Source: Neobacillus terrae
GTDB taxonomy: Bacteria; Bacillota; Bacilli; Bacillales; Cytobacillaceae
Direction of reading: 5' to 3'
Length of the DNA stretch: 64,000 bases
Assembly: GCF_011393025.1 (NCBI RefSeq)
Contig: NZ_JAAOEO010000003.1
Span: 1 to 64,000 of the forward strand
Position numbers and translations under genes: made by a program. Within the stretch, counting starts at the first letter, position 1. Each line of letters begins with the position of its first letter. The notes beneath the pieces were generated by a model that made no database searches, was not told the origin of the DNA, and worked only from the letters and a program-made list of their open reading frames with translations. Below, piece by piece: positions 61,378 to 64,000 of this stretch.

Positions 61378-62670
61378 TCATGACACGTTAAACAAACAAA
61401 GCTGACGCTCTGTTTCTTGGACTGGTTGAAGTTCTTCTTTTTCTTCCCTTTTTTGCGAACTTTTGATACCGGTGAGATCGTGAATCACCCTTTCTAAATA
61501 TATTCTTGTGGTTTGGCACAAGGCTACCTTTATTTCTAGTTTTCCATTCTCAAGGCAGACTTCTCCCTTGTACTCATAGTAACACTGACACCTTGGACAA
61601 ACGAGAGGATCTTTTTTTCCACTGGCTACAATTCTTTCACGCCACGTCTGACGACGTAGGGTTTTTTTCACTTTTACCATCCATCGTTTTTTTTGTTGCC
61701 AGGCAGATAACACCTTTTTACTTTGATTCTTTGATCTTCTGGAATACATACCATAGTGACGAATTGTTTTAAATTGTTCATCCGGTATATGACGAATTAA
61801 ACGTGAAATAAATTCTTCCACGCTTACTGTCTCCATCTTTTCTTTTCCATCTGTTTTATCTTTATATTTAAATATCACGTTTTGGCCATCATATGCCTCG
61901 ATCCGATTGATCCCAATCGCAGGTCGACGAATATAACGACCAATGTAACGAAGTTGCTCTTTTAGGTTCCCTTTCTGTTTTGGGGCATGCACATAGAAGC
62001 CTTCCCCATTATTAGTGAAAGCCTTTTGCAGTCGTGCTTGAACTTGTTTCTTTTCTCTCGGCGACAATCCTTTACGGATGAATTTCAAAACAACGGTCTG
62101 CCATTGTTTACGAAGCATCGCAAACGGCAAAAAATCGTACTGTTTCCATTCCCCTTTCTTGGTTAAACCACCCATAGTCACCAGCATATGAACATGAGGA
62201 TTAAAATTCACTCTTGAACCAAACGTATGGAGTCCGGCAATTATTCCCGGGGTCACCTTTGCTTTCTTTTGAAAGAAGTCTATTAATAATTTTGCAGCTG
62301 CGTCCATTAAATCTTTTAACAAATGTCGATGTAATAGAAATACATCTCTTAACCCCTCATCGATCGTAAAGATTACATGACGGTGATTTACCTGTAGAAC
62401 ATCCTCTGTTAATAAACGGCTCCATTCTTCACTTTCACCTACAGAGCACGTTGTACAAAAACGGCCTTTACACCGTTAAGGAACTTTCCGAACGTCATGG
62501 CAGCCTTCACAAACAAAGAGCTTAAAACCTTTTTTGGGATTTCCGCAATCGCGAAATTTCTCTACTTCTTTTATGACGATAGGCCTGATTTTTCTTTTAT
62601 ATTTATTTTTGAATTTCTCCCAATGTTGATTTTCATCAAAGAAAATGCGTTTTAAAATATTGTTTTCCAT
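61378..62670 (-). mobile_element. IS91-family transposase gene, disrupted by an in-frame stop
   Basis: A 430-codon HUH/Y2 transposase. The N-terminal zinc-binding domain starts MENNILKRIFFDENQHWEKF and holds FVCEGC and, after the break, RCKGRFCTTC. The catalytic part has the HUH motif in FNPHVHMLVTMGG and paired tyrosines in LRYIGRYIRRPAIG. A zinc-ribbon CPRC lies near the C-terminus. Codon 65 (62476-62478) is TAA where relatives have Tyr or Phe before RCKGRFC; both sides are in the same frame, so this is a single nonsense mutation. No ribosome binding site is obvious. IS91 elements move by rolling-circle replication without target duplication; the ends were not resolved. It lies between the degU terminator and the truncated small gene. 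Confidence 0.85.
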
Positions 62671-62740
62671 ACAAAAAAAAAAACACAGTATCAAGGACTG
62701 TGGTGGAAAAAAATTATATACTTTCTTATCTTTCAAAAAA

Positions 62741-62763
62741 CCCCTCCGCACTAAGCGAAGGGG
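62741..62763 (-). terminator. Terminator of degU
   Basis: CCCCTTCGC and GCGGAGGGG (minus strand) pair with one mismatch-like G-U around TTAGT, followed by TTTTTTGAAAG, seven bases past the degU stop codon. Confidence 0.85.
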
Positions 62764-62770
62764 ATCAAAA

Positions 62771-63457
62771 TTATCTAACTTCCACCCAGCCGTTTTTAAT
62801 GGCAACTACCACAGCCTGGGTACGGTCGTTTACATTCATTTTTTGAAGGATATTGCTTACATGGTTTTTAACTGTTTTTTCACTAATATAAAGTGCTTCA
62901 CCAATTCCGCGGTTGCTTTTTCCGTCGGCAAGCATTTGCAGCACTTCACATTCACGGCGCGTCAACAAGTGAAGCGGACGGCGAATTTCAATACCACGAA
63001 GCCCTGATGAAACTGCCTCTTCACCACTGGCAAGTAAGCGGCGATATTCATTAACTAAATTATGAGTGACACGCGGGTGGAGATAAGATCCTCCATCAGC
63101 AACTACCTTAACTGCCTCAATAAGCGCGTCAGCATCCATTTCTTTCAGAAGATAGCCTCTTGCACCAGTTTGTAATGCATGCATTACATAGTTTTCATCA
63201 TCATGAATGGAAAGAATAATTACTTTTGCATCTTGGTATTTTTCTGTAATCATTCCAGTTGCTTCTACACCATTGATTTGCGGCATATTGATGTCCATAA
63301 TGACGACATCCGGCTGGTGTTCCTCTATTAAATCAAGCGCCTGGCTTCCGTCGTCACCTTCTGCCACAACCTGAAATGATTTTTCAAATTCTAGTATCCT
63401 TTTTACACCTTCACGAAATAATTGATGGTCATCTATAATGACAATTTTTGTAGCCAA
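62771..63457 (-). CDS. degU: Two-component response regulator DegU
   Basis: 228 residues. Receiver domain with acidic pair DD (9-10), phosphoacceptor Asp55 in VVIMDINMP and switch Lys in LLKEMDAD; C-terminal LuxR-type HTH ([37 protein letters not shown]). In B. subtilis DegU controls exoprotease production, competence (unphosphorylated form primes comK), motility and biofilm genes, fitting the neighbouring flagellar and comF loci. It follows degS by 24 bases. Confidence 0.95.
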   Translation of the reverse strand: MATKIVIIDDHQLFREGVKRILEFEKSFQVVAEGDDGSQALDLIEEHQPDVVIMDINMPQINGVEATGMITEKYQDAKVIILSIHDDENYVMHALQTGARGYLLKEMDADALIEAVKVVADGGSYLHPRVTHNLVNEYRRLLASGEEAVSSGLRGIEIRRPLHLLTRRECEVLQMLADGKSNRGIGEALYISEKTVKNHVSNILQKMNVNDRTQAVVVAIKNGWVEVR

Positions 63458-63481
63458 AACCCTTCGCCTCCCTGTATCCTT

Positions 63482-64000
63482 CTAATCTTTATCTAATATC
63501 GGTATCTGGATCATGACAAGTGTGCCTGCACCCTTTTTGGAATCAATTGTAATTTGACCTTCCAATAAGTCAACGCGTTCTTTCATTCCAATTAAGCCAA
63601 AGGAATCGCTTCTTCTTTCATTCTTATCAAAACCTTTACCGTCATCTTTTACAGTGACAGTAATGGCTTCTTTACATATTTCGAGTTTCACCTGAATTTC
63701 CTTAGCCTCTGCGTGCTTCAATGCGTTTTGCACTGATTCCTGAATAAGTCTGAAAAGAGCCACCTCATATTTAGAAGGAAGACGCCGCTCCTGGCCAAGA
63801 TTCTTAAAGGAAATCACTGTTTTCTTATGATATTCTTCGATCGTTTGTAAGTATTTTTTTAGTGTTGGGACAAGACCAAGATCATCCAAAGCCATCGGAC
63901 GAAGATCGTAAATAATTCTTCTGACCTCATATAAAGAAGATCTGACCATTTGTTTAAAGCTACGGATTTCGCCGAGAGCTTCTTCTGGCCCTCTCTCCCG
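63482..64000 (-). CDS. degS: Sensor histidine kinase DegS, 5' part outside window
   Basis: The C-terminal 172 residues are present: the end of the dimerisation helix (SLYEVRRIIYDLRPMALDDL), and the HATPase domain with N-box QESVQNALKHAEAKEI, G1 DDGKGFD and G2 FGLIGMKERVDLLEG. The N-terminal sensor region and phosphoacceptor His lie to the right of the window. DegS is a cytoplasmic kinase that phosphorylates DegU. The frame is open through position 64000. Confidence 0.93.
   Translation of the reverse strand, partial: RERGPEEALGEIRSFKQMVRSSLYEVRRIIYDLRPMALDDLGLVPTLKKYLQTIEEYHKKTVISFKNLGQERRLPSKYEVALFRLIQESVQNALKHAEAKEIQVKLEICKEAITVTVKDDGKGFDKNERRSDSFGLIGMKERVDLLEGQITIDSKKGAGTLVMIQIPILDKD

Overview
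The window is a chromosomal segment of a motile, spore-forming-type Bacillaceae (Bacillus sensu lato; genus not resolvable by eye, Mesobacillus/Neobacillus-like is a guess). The basis is gene order: reading leftwards from the right end it follows the Bacillus subtilis run degS-degU-degV(yviA)-comFA-comFC-yvyF-flgM-flgN-flgK-flgL-yviE-fliW-csrA-hag-fliD-fliS-fliT-hpf-secA-prfB-yitT(yvjA)-cccB-ftsE-ftsX-ctpB-minJ. Almost all of this backbone is on the minus strand, with AGGAGG-type ribosome binding sites and several TTG/GTG starts.

Layout. 1-1.4 kb: partial VOC protein, HAD phosphatase, small DUF3953 membrane protein. 1.7-5.2 kb: decayed mobile DNA, namely a frameshifted tyrosine recombinase and an orphan TniQ-like transposition protein, followed by a block of ~18-bp repeats that looks like a Tn7-like transposon end flush against minJ. 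5.2-18.8 kb: envelope and division genes (minJ, ctpB, M23 peptidase, ftsX, ftsE), yceI, cccB, yitT, a truncated dsrE-like gene, prfB with its programmed +1 frameshift, and secA.

18.8-34.7 kb interrupts the secA-hpf neighbourhood. Its core (19.7-28.5 kb) encodes four multihaem c-type cytochromes with 10, 12, 6 and 8 CXXCH motifs (36 in total), plus a membrane-anchored TPR protein and an NHL beta-propeller. Two cytochromes are NapC/NirT-like membrane-anchored proteins, suited to taking electrons from menaquinol. Two are secreted; one of these carries a Thr-rich stretch and Ig-like domains. The layout suggests a cell-envelope electron conduit, possibly for extracellular electron transfer, which would be unusual for a Bacillaceae. 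This is the strongest candidate for a little-described system here. The rest of the insert has an AtoE-type short-chain fatty-acid transporter with a cre site, VanZ and SEC-C proteins, and a DUF1028 Ntn-hydrolase. The AtoE and DUF1028 genes share a near-identical palindromic operator.

34.7-58.9 kb: hpf with a SigB-type promoter and the late flagellar/competence block. Two insertions modify it. Four AT-rich glycosyltransferase/TPR genes sit between fliD and hag (probable flagellin glycosylation). A 1797-residue secreted FN3/OmpL47-repeat protein sits between hag and csrA and is preceded by a class I c-di-GMP (GEMM) riboswitch with a terminator. The hag leader holds a hairpin-plus-RBS pair typical of CsrA control, next to csrA-fliW. 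comFB is absent.

59-64 kb: a NERD gene frameshifted in a poly-A tract, a six-unit array of exactly 21-bp period (a four-unit relative lies between prfB and secA), degV, an IS91-type transposase killed by an in-frame stop, degU, and the 3' part of degS. Coordinates of starts were chosen by ribosome binding sites and family N-termini. Product assignments rest on motif and family recognition without database searches.
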